The notes beneath the pieces are model-generated. The model was not told the origin of the DNA. It saw only the letters and a program-made list of their open reading frames with translations, and searched no databases. Shown piece by piece: positions 34,940 through 44,607 of a stretch of 64,000 nucleotides of DNA (position 1 is its first letter; each line of letters opens with the position of its first letter). A program made the translations under genes and the position numbers. Source of the DNA: Roseibium sp. MMSF_3544. GTDB lineage: Bacteria; Pseudomonadota; Alphaproteobacteria; Rhizobiales; Stappiaceae. The stretch lies in NCBI RefSeq assembly GCF_030732845.1, contig NZ_JASHKA010000012.1:124001-188000 (forward strand), in the 5' to 3' direction.

Positions 34940-35779
34940 TCAGTGGTCGACGTTCCGCCAGATCTGCTTCTTGGTGAAGTAAAGCAGGCCTGCGAACACG
35001 ATCAGGAAGATCATCACGCGGAAGCCAATTTTCTTGCGATCTTCCAGATGCGGCTCGGCGGCCCACATCATGAACGCTGAAACGTCCTTCGCATACTGAT
35101 CGACGGTCATCGGCGTACCATCGGTGTACTCAACGGCTTCGTCAAAGAGTGGCGGAGCCATGGAGATGAACTGCCCGGCCAGGAAGGAATGGTTGTAGTA
35201 CTGACCATCCGGGACCGTGATCCCTTCCGGGTCTTCCTCGTAGCCTGTCAGCAACGAGTAGATATAGTCAGGTCCATTTTCCTGGTACTGCGTGAAGATA
35301 TCGAACACGAACCCGGGGAACCCGCGCTGTGCCGCACGCGCCTTCGCGAGCAGCGAAAAGTCGGGCGGATAGGCACCGTTATTGGCTGCACGTGCTGCTT
35401 GCTGGTTCGGGAAAGGAGACGGGAAACGATCGGCCAGGATCGCCGGACGTTCATACATCTCGCCGAAATCATCCGGACCGTCGATGACGGTGTATTCGGA
35501 AGCGATCTGCTTGGCTTCGTCTTCGGTAAAGCTCGGGCCGCCATCTTCGGCAAGGTTGCGGAAGGCAACCAGTCTCAGACCGTGACATGCCGAACAGTTT
35601 TCACGATAGACCTTGAAGCCGCGTTGCAGCTGAGCCCGGTCATAGAAACCGAACGGCCCTGCAAACGACCACTTCTGATAGTCGATCTCGATCTTGGCGC
35701 CAGCAGCGACTGCGGGTGTTGCGATGGCAAGAGTTGCCACCGCGACAAGGGAACGAACCATTTTGATCATGGTGCTCAT
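34940..35779 (-). CDS. petC: cytochrome c1 subunit of the bc1 complex
   Basis: A 279-aa exported cytochrome. Signal peptide to about residue 26, then haem-attachment CSACH at 62-66 (NCSACHGLRL), a Met-containing axial-ligand region in GQFISMAPPLFDEA, and a C-terminal membrane anchor (IGFRVMIFLIVFAGLLYF). It passes electrons from the Rieske centre to cytochrome c in aerobic respiration. It is the third gene of the Rieske-cytochrome b-c1 operon. ATG 35779 is used; a second ATG at 35770 is possible. Confidence 0.96.
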   Translation of the reverse strand: MSTMIKMVRSLVAVATLAIATPAVAAGAKIEIDYQKWSFAGPFGFYDRAQLQRGFKVYRENCSACHGLRLVAFRNLAEDGGPSFTEDEAKQIASEYTVIDGPDDFGEMYERPAILADRFPSPFPNQQAARAANNGAYPPDFSLLAKARAAQRGFPGFVFDIFTQYQENGPDYIYSLLTGYEEDPEGITVPDGQYYNHSFLAGQFISMAPPLFDEAVEYTDGTPMTVDQYAKDVSAFMMWAAEPHLEDRKKIGFRVMIFLIVFAGLLYFTKKQIWRNVDH

Positions 35780-35809
35780 TGTCTCAAATAACTCCTGATC
35801 CGGTTCGCG

Positions 35810-37075
35810 TTACTTCGTGTCCGGTGCGGCAGCTGCGCCGGCCGGTGTGCCAGAGCCGCCCTTCAGCACCGATTCTGAAATCGACGCAGGCAAGGGCAAC
35901 GGTTTTTCGAGGAACCCGAGCATCGGCAGGATGATCAGGAAGTGCGCAAAGTAGTAGGCGGTAAAGATGCGGGAGAGCGTCACGTAGATGCCCTCTGCAG
36001 GCATGGCGCCAAGATACCCAAGCGCAACACAGACGATGGCGAAGATCCAGAAGAACTGCTTGAACAGCGGGCGGTAAGCCCCGGACCGAACCTTGGAGGT
36101 GTCCAGCCACGGCAGGATGAACAGAACCGCAATCGCACCGAACATCAGAACGACGCCGCCAAGCTTGTCCGGAACGGCACGCAGGATCGCATAGAACGGC
36201 AGGAAGTACCATTCAGGAACGATATGCGCCGGCGTCACGAGCGGATCGGCTTCAATGTAGTTGTCCGCATGACCCAGATAGTTCGGCAGATAGAACGCGA
36301 ACCACGAGAAGAAGATCATGAACACGACAATCGCGAACAGGTCTTTCATCGTGTAGTAAGGGTGGAACGGCAGCGTGTCCTGCTTCGTCTTGGGCTGAAC
36401 ACCCGTCGGGTTGTTGTTGCCCGTGGTGTGGAACGCCCACACGTGCAGGATGACAACACCGAAGATCATGAACGGCAGCAGGTAGTGCAACGAGAAGAAC
36501 CGGTTCAGCGTCGGATTGTCGACTGCAAAGCCGCCCCACAGCCACGTCACGATGGCCTCACCCACCAGCGGAATGGCTGAGAAGAGGTTCGTGATAACCG
36601 TCGCACCCCAGAAAGACATCTGACCCCAGGGCAGAACGTAGCCCATGAAGGCGGTGCCCATCATGATCAGGAAGATGATCACGCCGAGGATCCACGAAAT
36701 CTCGCGCGGCGCCTTGTAGGAGCCGTAGTAAAGTCCGCGGAAGATGTGAATGTAGACGGCGATGAAGAACATCGACGCGCCGTTCGAGTGCAGATACCGC
36801 AGCAGCCAGCCGAAGTTCACATCGCGCATGATGTGCTCGACACTGTCGAAGGCTGCGTCCGTGCTCGGCGTGTAATGCATCACCAGAACGATGCCGGTGA
36901 GGATCTGCGCGATCAGAACGAAGAACAGAATTCCGCCGAAGGTCCACCAGTAATTCAGGTTTTTCGGCGTCGGAAAATCCACGAAGGAACCGCGCATGAG
37001 CGAAATAACCGGCAGGCGGCTTTCGAGCCACTTGGCCGCAGCGCTCTGCGGAACGTAGTTTGAATGTCCAGCCAT
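35810..37075 (-). CDS. petB: cytochrome b subunit of the bc1 complex
   Basis: A 421-aa membrane protein with eight to nine helices and the four haem-ligand His in two helices: [24 protein letters not shown] and [22 protein letters not shown]. The quinol-site PEWY appears in [14 protein letters not shown]. The length is that of the alphaproteobacterial form, not the split b6/subunit IV. The AGGAGA site precedes ATG 37075. It is coupled closely with the Rieske gene upstream (25 bases) and c1 downstream (30 bases). Confidence 0.97.
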   Translation of the reverse strand: MAGHSNYVPQSAAAKWLESRLPVISLMRGSFVDFPTPKNLNYWWTFGGILFFVLIAQILTGIVLVMHYTPSTDAAFDSVEHIMRDVNFGWLLRYLHSNGASMFFIAVYIHIFRGLYYGSYKAPREISWILGVIIFLIMMGTAFMGYVLPWGQMSFWGATVITNLFSAIPLVGEAIVTWLWGGFAVDNPTLNRFFSLHYLLPFMIFGVVILHVWAFHTTGNNNPTGVQPKTKQDTLPFHPYYTMKDLFAIVVFMIFFSWFAFYLPNYLGHADNYIEADPLVTPAHIVPEWYFLPFYAILRAVPDKLGGVVLMFGAIAVLFILPWLDTSKVRSGAYRPLFKQFFWIFAIVCVALGYLGAMPAEGIYVTLSRIFTAYYFAHFLIILPMLGFLEKPLPLPASISESVLKGGSGTPAGAAAAPDTK

Positions 37076-37100
37076 GGCTGTCTCCTAAAAATTTTTGCCG

Positions 37101-37664
37101 TTAGCCGATCTTGATCGTCGAGTCACTCACGAACTCGAGCGGCGGAATCAGCAAATTCTCGGGAGCCGGGCCTTTGCGAATGCGGCCGGCAGTGTCGTAG
37201 TGGGAGCCATGGCAGGGGCAGAACCAGCCACCGAACTCGCCCGCGTCGCCAATCGGTACACAGCCGAGGTGCGTACAGATGCCGATCTGGACAAGCCAGT
37301 TTTCCTTGTCCTTGACGCCGCGGTTAGGATCCGTCGCTTCCGCGTTGGCTGGCAGGTTTGCGTTCCGGGCCAGTTTGTCCGGCAGGTCCGAAAGCGGCAC
37401 ACCCGCCGCTTCCTGGACTTCCGTTTCGGTGCGGTTGCGGATGAACACCGGCTTACCGCGCCATTTGACTGTGATCGACTGCCCCTCTTCCACGGCAGAC
37501 ACATCAACTTCAATCGATGCCAGCGCGAGAGCGGAAGCATCCGGGTTCATCTGGTCAATGAACGGCCATACCAAAGCGCCGGCGCCCACAACGCCCATTG
37601 CACCGGTCGCAATGTAGAGAAAGTCACGGCGGTTCGGTTCTTCCGGATCCGTGTTGTGTGCCAA
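37101..37664 (-). CDS. petA: Rieske iron-sulphur subunit of the bc1 complex
   Basis: A 187-aa protein with a Tat-type twin-arginine N-terminus ([22 protein letters not shown]), which stays as a membrane anchor, and the 2Fe-2S cluster boxes CTHLGC (about 133-138) and CPCHGSHYD (about 153-161). It starts at a TTG (37664): no ATG or GTG fits, and GAAGGGG lies about nine bases upstream. The low-efficiency start is unusual for a core respiratory subunit. First gene of the bc1 operon. Confidence 0.95.
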   Translation of the reverse strand: MAHNTDPEEPNRRDFLYIATGAMGVVGAGALVWPFIDQMNPDASALALASIEVDVSAVEEGQSITVKWRGKPVFIRNRTETEVQEAAGVPLSDLPDKLARNANLPANAEATDPNRGVKDKENWLVQIGICTHLGCVPIGDAGEFGGWFCPCHGSHYDTAGRIRKGPAPENLLIPPLEFVSDSTIKIG

Positions 37665-37872
37665 GGTCGCGTCCCCTTCAAAAATCTACCTGTACCGAAA
37701 GCCCGCATCATGTCCGGGCCACCCTTTGCCAGAAAGGATAGCCGGAACCATGCCGGGCTCAACGGTGGCCGGGTGCGGCAGTTGCCCGCATCGGCCAAGC
37801 GGCTTGTCTTTTTGCACCCTTCGATACGCTTGTCCAGATCAACAAATGGATCAAAACGCATATGTCGCAGGC

Positions 37873-37895
37873 AAAAAAAGCGCCCCGTCGCTTTT
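37873..37895 (-). terminator. terminator after the first ABC exporter gene
   Basis: A perfect 7-bp stem (AAAAGCG, 37876-37882, with CGCTTTT, 37889-37895) around a six-base loop lies about 73 bases past the exporter stop, with a T tract on the minus strand from the A run at 37873-37879. Confidence 0.7.
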
Positions 37896-37968
37896 CTGCC
37901 CTTTTTTGGGGAATGTGCGCAAGACCGGAATTCAAATGAATCCCGGTCCCGCTGTCTCGTTTTGTGAA

Positions 37969-39807
37969 TTATGCCGCCTGAACAGGCGCCAGGAAGCCGC
38001 CGGACTGATGTTGCCAGAGCTGCGCATAAAGGCCGTTTTTCTCAAGAAGGTCCTGATGGGACCCCTCTTCGATGATTCGACCCTTGTCCATGACAATCAG
38101 CCTGTCCATCGCCGCGATGGTCGACAGCCGGTGGGCGATCGCGATCACGGTTTTGCCCTTCATCAGGTCGAACAGACTTTCCTGAATGGCGATCTCGACT
38201 TCGGAGTCCAGCGCGGAGGTGGCTTCGTCCAGGGCAAGGATAGGTGCGTCTTTCAAGAGCACCCTTGCGATCGCGATCCTTTGCCGCTGTCCCCCGGACA
38301 GTTTGACGCCACGCTCTCCGACATGAGCATCCAAAGCCTTGCGGCCTTCCATGTCGGTGAGCCCTCCAACAAACTCCAGCGCATGGGCCTTTTGCAGCGC
38401 AGCTTCCACGTCCTCGCGCGTTGCATCCGGCTTGCCGTAAGCAACGTTTTCGAAGATCGACCGGTGCAGCAGAGACGTGTCCTGCGTGACGACACCGACA
38501 TTCGCGCGGATATCGTCCTGATGAACGCGCGAGATGTCCTGGCCGTCGATCAGAACCTTGCCGCCTTCCAGGTCGTAAAACCGCAAGAGCAGATTGACCA
38601 GCGTCGACTTGCCCGCACCTGAGCGCCCGATCAGACCGATCTTCTCACCTGGCTGGATCGTCATGCTGAGATCCTCGATCACCCCGGCCTTTTTGCCGTA
38701 GTGGAAGCGGATGTTCTCAAACCGGATCTCCCCCCTGTCGACAACCAGGGGCGTTGCATCCGGCACGTCCATTACTTCCCGTTCGCGGGAAATCGTGGTG
38801 ATCCCGTCCTGGACCGTCCCGATGTTCTCAAAGAGACCGGCAAGCTCCCAAAGGATCCAGTGCGACATGCCCTGAAGCCTGAGGACGAACGCAACAGCAA
38901 CCGTCACTTCACCAATCGTCACCGTTCCGGCTTGCCAAAGCATAATCGCCAGTCCACCGATCGAAGTCAGCAGAAGCATGTTGATGAACACCAGAACCAG
39001 ATTGAGCCCGGTCACCAGACGCATCTGGTGAAAGACGGTTTTCAGGAAACCCATCATCGAGTTCTGGGCGTAAGCTTCCTCCCGGTCGGCATGGGAGAAG
39101 AGCTTCACCGTGGTGATGTTGGTATAGGCATCAACAACATGCCCCGTCATGAGTGATCGGGCATCCGCCTGCTCTTTTGAAACATCGCGCAGTTTCGGTA
39201 CGAAAACGCGGATGGTCAGAAGATACGCCAGAAGCCAGACAACAAACGGCAAGCTGAGCCAAAAATTGGCATCGGCAACAACAATGACCGCAGCCGTGAA
39301 GTAGACAGCGACATACACCATGATGTCAGCCATGCGCGATATCACCTCACGCACGCCAAGCGCCGTTTGCATCAGCTTTGTCGCAATCCGCCCGGCAAAG
39401 TCATTCTGGTAGAATGAGACGCTTTGCCGGAGCAGATAGCGATGCACCCGCCAGCGGATGGACATCGGATAGTTGCCCATCAAGCCCTGGTGAAAATAAA
39501 GCTGCCAAAGCACTTCCAGGGCCGGCCGCAGGACCAGCAGGATGAAGAGCATGAACAGCAGCGTTGGCCAGTTGTCGTCCAGAAAGGTCGACGGATCCGA
39601 CTTTTCCAGCCAGGTGACCAGGTCCCCGAGGAAGGTGAAAATATACACCTCGATCAGGGCGACCAGCGTGCCGAACAGCGACACGCAGGCCAGGATCGGC
39701 CAGACAGGTTTGGTGTAGTACCAACAGAAGGCCCAGAAGCCTTTCGGCGGTACGTCAAGCTCGGTTTTCTCAAAAGGATCAACGAGCTTTTCGAAACGGT
39801 CGAACAT
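37969..39807 (-). CDS. ABC exporter half-transporter 1 (MsbA-like)
   Basis: A 612-aa half-transporter: six N-terminal membrane helices (to about residue 330), then an ABC domain with Walker A GRSGAGKST, Q loop TQDTSLLHRSI, signature KLSGGQRQR, Walker B ILALDEATS and the H loop AHRLST. Its best match in the window is the gene at 44608-46461, which shares the whole layout, including the start pattern (W-DPF) and TQDTSLLHRSI. These two may form a heterodimer or be duplicates. Such exporters move lipids, drugs or peptides; the cargo is not known. It follows a small membrane protein by two bases. Confidence 0.93.
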   Translation of the reverse strand: MFDRFEKLVDPFEKTELDVPPKGFWAFCWYYTKPVWPILACVSLFGTLVALIEVYIFTFLGDLVTWLEKSDPSTFLDDNWPTLLFMLFILLVLRPALEVLWQLYFHQGLMGNYPMSIRWRVHRYLLRQSVSFYQNDFAGRIATKLMQTALGVREVISRMADIMVYVAVYFTAAVIVVADANFWLSLPFVVWLLAYLLTIRVFVPKLRDVSKEQADARSLMTGHVVDAYTNITTVKLFSHADREEAYAQNSMMGFLKTVFHQMRLVTGLNLVLVFINMLLLTSIGGLAIMLWQAGTVTIGEVTVAVAFVLRLQGMSHWILWELAGLFENIGTVQDGITTISREREVMDVPDATPLVVDRGEIRFENIRFHYGKKAGVIEDLSMTIQPGEKIGLIGRSGAGKSTLVNLLLRFYDLEGGKVLIDGQDISRVHQDDIRANVGVVTQDTSLLHRSIFENVAYGKPDATREDVEAALQKAHALEFVGGLTDMEGRKALDAHVGERGVKLSGGQRQRIAIARVLLKDAPILALDEATSALDSEVEIAIQESLFDLMKGKTVIAIAHRLSTIAAMDRLIVMDKGRIIEEGSHQDLLEKNGLYAQLWQHQSGGFLAPVQAA

Positions 39808-39809
39808 AT

Positions 39810-40238
39810 CTACCTCTCAGACCGGCTCAAACGTAACACAGTCAGATGCGTCAGAGCATCTTCCCTGCCGGGCCGTTGTGAGCGCGGACGAATTGTCGTT
39901 CCGGCCGCCATGTAGAACAGGCCGGTCATCAAACTTGTGAATGCCAGGGCAACGATTGCAGTGCCCCAGAACAAGGCGCTGAGTTCATCAAAGAACTCGG
40001 AGATCAGAACATGCCTTCCGGCGATCTCAAGGGCCTCGATCCGGCTCAGATTGAATAGGAAAACCGGAACGAACAGCACAACGGCAACACCAAGTGTCGC
40101 CCCAAGGAATGTGCAAACGTAAACCAGGGCACGCCTGAACCTGCGCCCAGGACCCACTGGCGGCCGCTGCATGGAAGGCACTTCAAAATCCGGACGGTCC
40201 GCGAAAGCGGACAGGTTCTGCGGATATTGCGAATTCAT
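39810..40238 (-). CDS. small membrane protein upstream of ABC exporter 1
   Basis: A 142-aa protein with a charged N-terminal region and two membrane helices (about 37-60 and 90-112: LVYVCTFLGATLGVAVVLFVP; LFWGTAIVALAFTSLMTGLFY). Its stop lies two bases before the exporter start, so they form one transcription unit. The C-terminal tail is Arg/Ser-rich. No known family is recognised; it could be an exporter accessory. Confidence 0.7.
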   Translation of the reverse strand: MNSQYPQNLSAFADRPDFEVPSMQRPPVGPGRRFRRALVYVCTFLGATLGVAVVLFVPVFLFNLSRIEALEIAGRHVLISEFFDELSALFWGTAIVALAFTSLMTGLFYMAAGTTIRPRSQRPGREDALTHLTVLRLSRSER

Positions 40239-40626
40239 CGGAACAACTCCGAAACGGGATCACGTCGTATGGTGACGGCAGACACGCGCAATAAGGGCGT
40301 GCAGCGCATGGGACGGCTTAAGCCGGTCACCGCAAAGCTATTGATTGAGAAGAGGTAGGTCGGCGCCTAACGCTGCCAGACAAATACCTTTAGGCCACCA
40401 GTATGGGCGGAAAGTACTGGGATCATGCAATGATCTATCATTTAAGCCCTCCTGGTTGCGCGGCCGGGCGGCCACTGGGGTAACAGTGTCAACAAGGTAA
40501 AGTTGACTGGGAGGTGTGGTAACCGTTTTTGGCGAAGTTGAAAAGAGGCAATGCGTTCATGTGCGGCATGTAACTGACAGCTGTTGCCAATCGGACACAA
40601 CCGAGTCGCAGACCCGAACCAAAGTG
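40239..40626. other. intergenic region between the small membrane protein and the GGDEF/EAL gene
   Basis: These 388 bases contain the probable promoter of the minus-strand membrane-protein/exporter unit near 40240-40330 and the downstream end of the GGDEF/EAL gene. A small inverted repeat GATCAT-GCA-ATGATC lies at 40421-40435. No convincing gene or strong terminator is visible. Confidence 0.45.
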
Positions 40627-42489
40627 TCAGGGCAGCCGGTCGCGTCCGGAAAATTCGTGCAGGTGCAATTCCGCCTCGCGCGGCGAGAGCGGTGTTGAAA
40701 TCATCGCCCCCTGAATGAACTGGCACCCAAGGTCTTTCAGGATTTCCAGCTGCCCTGGTGTGTCAACGCCCACCGCCATGACCTGAAATTCGAATTTGCC
40801 AGCCAGATTGATAATTGATTGGGCCAGGTATTGCTTGTTGACGTCGGTCTCAAGATCGCCGACCAGCCAAGGACTGAGTTTAAGCAGATGCGCGCTCAGG
40901 CGGATCAGCTGACCGGCGCCGCCATGTCCGCTGCCAACCTCGTCCAGCGCGATCCGGCAGCCGATACCGGACAGTCTTTCAATCGCCTTTTGCAGGCTGC
41001 CGGGTTCGTCGAAGCGGATGATTTGCTGATCGAATTCAAGAATGAGGTCGTTGAACGCAACATCCGCCTCTTCGCAAAGGCTTTCGAGCCTGCTTTCAAT
41101 ACCGTGTTCTCCGAAACTTGCGGCAGTCAGATTGACGGACATTGATAATGGCACGTTCGCGGCATCGCGCAGGCGTTTGATTTCCGACAGGCCGTGTTGC
41201 AAGGCGAATCGTTCGACTTGCGCAATTCGCTTCATGTCCTCCTGCACAGACAGCAGCTTGGTCGGATCGACAAGTCCTTCGGATGGATGCAGCCAGTGTG
41301 GAGACACCTCGTATCCGGTGATGCGACGGTCCGCGAGGCTGTATTGGGGTTCCATGAGCAGTGTCAGCCGACCCTTTTCAAGATCGTGGTCAAGCTGGGC
41401 CATGCTCATGCGCCGGTGCCTGTGGGCTGCTCCAAGGGCCTCCGTATACCAGGAGAAGCGGCCCCGGCCAGCCTTCTTGGCCGCATAAAGCGCAATGTCA
41501 GCCCGGTTGACGATCTCCGCCAGACTGGTCTTTCCGGCATCCGCCAGGACAAGGCCGACACTTCCTGCAACCATCAATCGGTGCCGTTCGACCATGATCG
41601 GCCGCGTAAGACTGTCGAAGATGCGCTGAGCCAGGTGCTCCATCTGTTCCGGACCGTCCGGTTTGGACACGACGGCAACAAACTCGTCGCCCCCGACCCG
41701 TGCGACCAAACCAAAGTCCTTGAAGACGGTCTTGAGAACATCCGCCACATGCCGGAGCACCGCGTCGCCGGCGCTATGGCCGTGGCTGTCGTTGATGTCC
41801 TTGAAGTGGTCGAGGTCGAAGTGAATGATGCCGACCTTGGCGTCCTTGTCCGTTGCCGACGAGAGCCTGTCCTGCAGAAAGGAGGTCATCCTTGCGCGGG
41901 TCGCAAGGCCGGTAAGCTCATCGTGCTCCGCCTGATATTTCAATCGTTTGCGCGTTTCTTCAAGCTCTGCAAACCGTTCGACTTCTCGGGTCACATCCTG
42001 ACACAGGATGATCATCTTTGCCTTGTCGGGTGTATCGCCTTCCACCTGTGCAAAGGTCAGCTGGTTCCAGAAGAATTCGCCGTTCTTCCTGCGATTGAGA
42101 ATCAGTTCCTTGAAGCCAGAGGAAAATTTGCCGAGGTCGAACTTGAAGTTCTCGATTTCGTCCGGAGCAAGCTGCTTGTCGGGAGGAAGAATGAATTCCT
42201 GAGGCCGCCTGCCGCGAATTTCCTCCGCCGAATAGCCGGTGATGCGGGAATAGGCGGGATTGGACCATTCAATGCGCCCGTAAATGTCCTGCACGACAAG
42301 GCCTTCGTGCGCATGTTCAACAACGGTCTTGAGGATTGCGGCATCGTTGCCGAATTCAAACCTGTCCTTAGAGGCCGACTGCTTCGAGATCCGGCGGCCA
42401 ACAAAAAACACCGCGGGGAAGAGTATTACCCCTGCCCCGATACCAAAAAACAGATATTGCACTGGCCAAGCGGCTAGAAGTTCTATCAT
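40627..42489 (-). CDS. membrane PAS-GGDEF-EAL protein with degenerate EAL domain
   Basis: A 620-aa c-di-GMP signalling protein. An N-terminal helix (about 12-32), a PAS domain (about 52-165), a GGDEF domain with an intact GGDEF at 266-270 and no inhibitory RxxD site (the position reads K-D-F-G), and an EAL domain (about 365-610). EAL residues are mixed: Glu394 is kept (but EVS, not EAL), Asn453, Glu485, Lys537 and Gln593 are kept, the second Asp of DD is Glu517, and the AEGVE glutamate is Val573. So it is probably a diguanylate cyclase with a non-catalytic or weak EAL domain. The gene stands alone. Confidence 0.9.
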   Translation of the reverse strand: MIELLAAWPVQYLFFGIGAGVILFPAVFFVGRRISKQSASKDRFEFGNDAAILKTVVEHAHEGLVVQDIYGRIEWSNPAYSRITGYSAEEIRGRRPQEFILPPDKQLAPDEIENFKFDLGKFSSGFKELILNRRKNGEFFWNQLTFAQVEGDTPDKAKMIILCQDVTREVERFAELEETRKRLKYQAEHDELTGLATRARMTSFLQDRLSSATDKDAKVGIIHFDLDHFKDINDSHGHSAGDAVLRHVADVLKTVFKDFGLVARVGGDEFVAVVSKPDGPEQMEHLAQRIFDSLTRPIMVERHRLMVAGSVGLVLADAGKTSLAEIVNRADIALYAAKKAGRGRFSWYTEALGAAHRHRRMSMAQLDHDLEKGRLTLLMEPQYSLADRRITGYEVSPHWLHPSEGLVDPTKLLSVQEDMKRIAQVERFALQHGLSEIKRLRDAANVPLSMSVNLTAASFGEHGIESRLESLCEEADVAFNDLILEFDQQIIRFDEPGSLQKAIERLSGIGCRIALDEVGSGHGGAGQLIRLSAHLLKLSPWLVGDLETDVNKQYLAQSIINLAGKFEFQVMAVGVDTPGQLEILKDLGCQFIQGAMISTPLSPREAELHLHEFSGRDRLP

Positions 42490-42619
42490 GCAGGTGTGTT
42501 ATTAGTCTCAACCCGGTTGAGGTAATTCTGCCAAAAGAACTTGAAAAAAACCCTAAATAGCGAAAATCGAAAATATAGTTATTATTGACAGTTTTTTTCT
42601 CGACTTTACCGGAAAACTC

Positions 42620-43936
42620 CTACGCAGCTCTGACACTCTGAAGGAACTGACGTACCTGCGATTGCAGACTTTCAGACAGATTGCCGAGTTCTGCCGACGC
42701 GCCGAGCATCTCATCGGTCGCTGACCGGCTGGCTTCCATCACATGGCTTAAAGTGTCCACAGTGTTCGAAACCTGGCCGGTGCTCATACGCACTGTGGTT
42801 GCGCTGCTGCTGATTTCCTGTGTTGCGGACGACTGCAGTTCAACCGCGTCCCTGATTGCGGAGGAAATGTCACTCACCTTTCCGATCGTCGCTCCAATCG
42901 AGCGGATTGCCGTTTCGGAGAGCTCGGCAACTTCCTGGACGGATGCCACCTGCGCAGATATATCCTCTGTGGCCTTAGTCGTCTGTTCGGCCAATGCCTT
43001 GACTTCATTGGCAACGACCGCGAACCCCCGCCCCGCCTCACCGGCACGCGCCGCCTCGATTGTCGCGTTCAGGGCCAAAAGATTGGTCTGGCTGGCGATC
43101 TGACTGATCAGGTCGACAATCTCGCCGATCGCACGTCCCGTTTCAGACAGGCGGCCGACAATCTCGTCTGTCTTGCGCGCTTCTTCAACAGCAACACCTG
43201 CGACATCCGTTGCCTGGTCAACATCTTCCCTGACGCGCGCCAGCGATTGCGACAATTGGTCAGCCGATCCTGACATGGTCTCGACCGAAGCCGTTGCGTC
43301 TTCAGTTGCCCGGCGGACGTCTCCCAGCTCCTGGAGCGATGAACCCACGGCTTGATTGAGATGGCTGGAATTCTGCTCAACGCTGCCCGCCGCTTGCGTC
43401 AGCGCGGAAACAACGCTGAGAACGGACTTTTCGAAATCGTCGGCAACATCTTGCATGAGTGCCTTGCGTTCACCGGCAAGGGTTTCCTGGTGAGCAAGTT
43501 CCTGGCGTGCCTGCTCCTGCGCCCTTTCCGCCAGATTCTCCCGAAAAGCCGTCACGGACCGTGCGATCGCTCCGATTTCGTCGCTGCGTTCGTTGCCATC
43601 GATGACAATATCAAGCTGTCCGTCCGACAGTTTGTCGAGCCCGCTCTGCAAACGCGCAAGCGGCCTGGCAATGCCCAGCGCCAAAACGACCGCCAGACCC
43701 AGAAAAGCAAAACCGATGGGCGATACAACGAGACCGACCGTCAAGATTTGCTCGACGATCAGCGCATCGATGCTTCCCGCAACATCACCGGACAGAAACT
43801 CTTGTGCCCCATCGGACGACCCGATCTTTGCGAGCAGGGCCTGGCGGAAGGAATAGAATGCGAATGCCGTTCCAGCCATCATGATGACAGCTGCGGTGAG
43901 AACCATGGCAACAAACCGGCCCTTTATCGAAAGCAT
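42620..43936 (-). CDS. methyl-accepting chemotaxis protein with minimal periplasmic loop
   Basis: A 438-aa chemoreceptor from ATG 43936 ([22 protein letters not shown]). Two helices flank a periplasmic loop of only about 35 aa (residues about 30-65), followed by HAMP and a signalling domain with the tip [19 protein letters not shown]. The short loop suggests it senses inside the membrane, or through a partner, rather than through a large ligand-binding domain. The frame is open upstream to 44008, but the ATG at 43936 starts the natural N-terminal helix. Confidence 0.92.
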   Translation of the reverse strand: MLSIKGRFVAMVLTAAVIMMAGTAFAFYSFRQALLAKIGSSDGAQEFLSGDVAGSIDALIVEQILTVGLVVSPIGFAFLGLAVVLALGIARPLARLQSGLDKLSDGQLDIVIDGNERSDEIGAIARSVTAFRENLAERAQEQARQELAHQETLAGERKALMQDVADDFEKSVLSVVSALTQAAGSVEQNSSHLNQAVGSSLQELGDVRRATEDATASVETMSGSADQLSQSLARVREDVDQATDVAGVAVEEARKTDEIVGRLSETGRAIGEIVDLISQIASQTNLLALNATIEAARAGEAGRGFAVVANEVKALAEQTTKATEDISAQVASVQEVAELSETAIRSIGATIGKVSDISSAIRDAVELQSSATQEISSSATTVRMSTGQVSNTVDTLSHVMEASRSATDEMLGASAELGNLSESLQSQVRQFLQSVRAA

Positions 43937-44109
43937 TTCGGCAAATCCCACCTGAGTTCCGTTTCCGTGCGGATATCGCGCCCAGATTGCGGACGACCGG
44001 CGCTGCAACAGTCTAAGTAGGAGCTTGTAAAAATTCAGTAACGGTCAGCCCTAGGGCAACTACGTACTCCCCGTAGATTCGGGCCTGATATTGCCCGGTT
44101 GCTGTTTCG

Positions 44110-44511
44110 TCAGGTCACCATGCGTGTGAGCGTATATCCCATGCCCGCGGAAAAGGCCGACAGTGCGGTCCCCCAGGCGACATCGACGACAGTCACAATA
44201 ACCGGCCAGTTGCGCAGCGTTGCGTAGTTGGTCACGTCGTAGGTGGCATACGTGAAAAAGCCGAACATGGCGCCATAAATGATCGCGGTTGCGAGGCTCT
44301 CGGATTTCAGGGCTGGAGCGACGGCAAACACCACGATGCCGATCACGTAAATTATGTAGAACACCCCGGCAGCCGCCATGTTGGGCTTGTCCATCAAAAG
44401 GTGCCCGATGCGATCGAAATAGAATCGGGTCGCCACCTGGGACAACCAGACATAGTCGACCGCAAGAAAAACAATCGCGGTCGCGACATAGGCAGTAACA
44501 AGCTGAAACAT
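44110..44511 (-). CDS. DUF2177 family membrane protein
   Basis: A 133-aa protein with four helices: VTAYVATAIVFLAVDYVWL, a Pro/Asn turn, VFYIIYVIGIVVFAVAP, AIIYGAMFGFFTYATYDVTNYATLRNWP and VVDVAWGTALSAFSAG. The motif DYVWL and the TYDVTNYATL segment are typical of DUF2177. The function of the family is not known. It lies 96 bases downstream of ABC exporter 2 on the same strand. Confidence 0.85.
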   Translation of the reverse strand: MFQLVTAYVATAIVFLAVDYVWLSQVATRFYFDRIGHLLMDKPNMAAAGVFYIIYVIGIVVFAVAPALKSESLATAIIYGAMFGFFTYATYDVTNYATLRNWPVIVTVVDVAWGTALSAFSAGMGYTLTRMVT

Positions 44512-44607
44512 GGAATCCTCAGTATAAAGACTGTCCCATTACGCTTGCCACGCGTGGGCAGATCATACTGCTAGCGTCTGAAACGGGGATATCGCCGCTT
44601 CAGTCGA

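Noticed and set aside
41194..42477. Open frame of 427 codons on the plus strand
   Set aside because: It mirrors the GGDEF/EAL gene and shows the His/Arg/Val-rich composition typical of antisense frames in GC-rich genomes.
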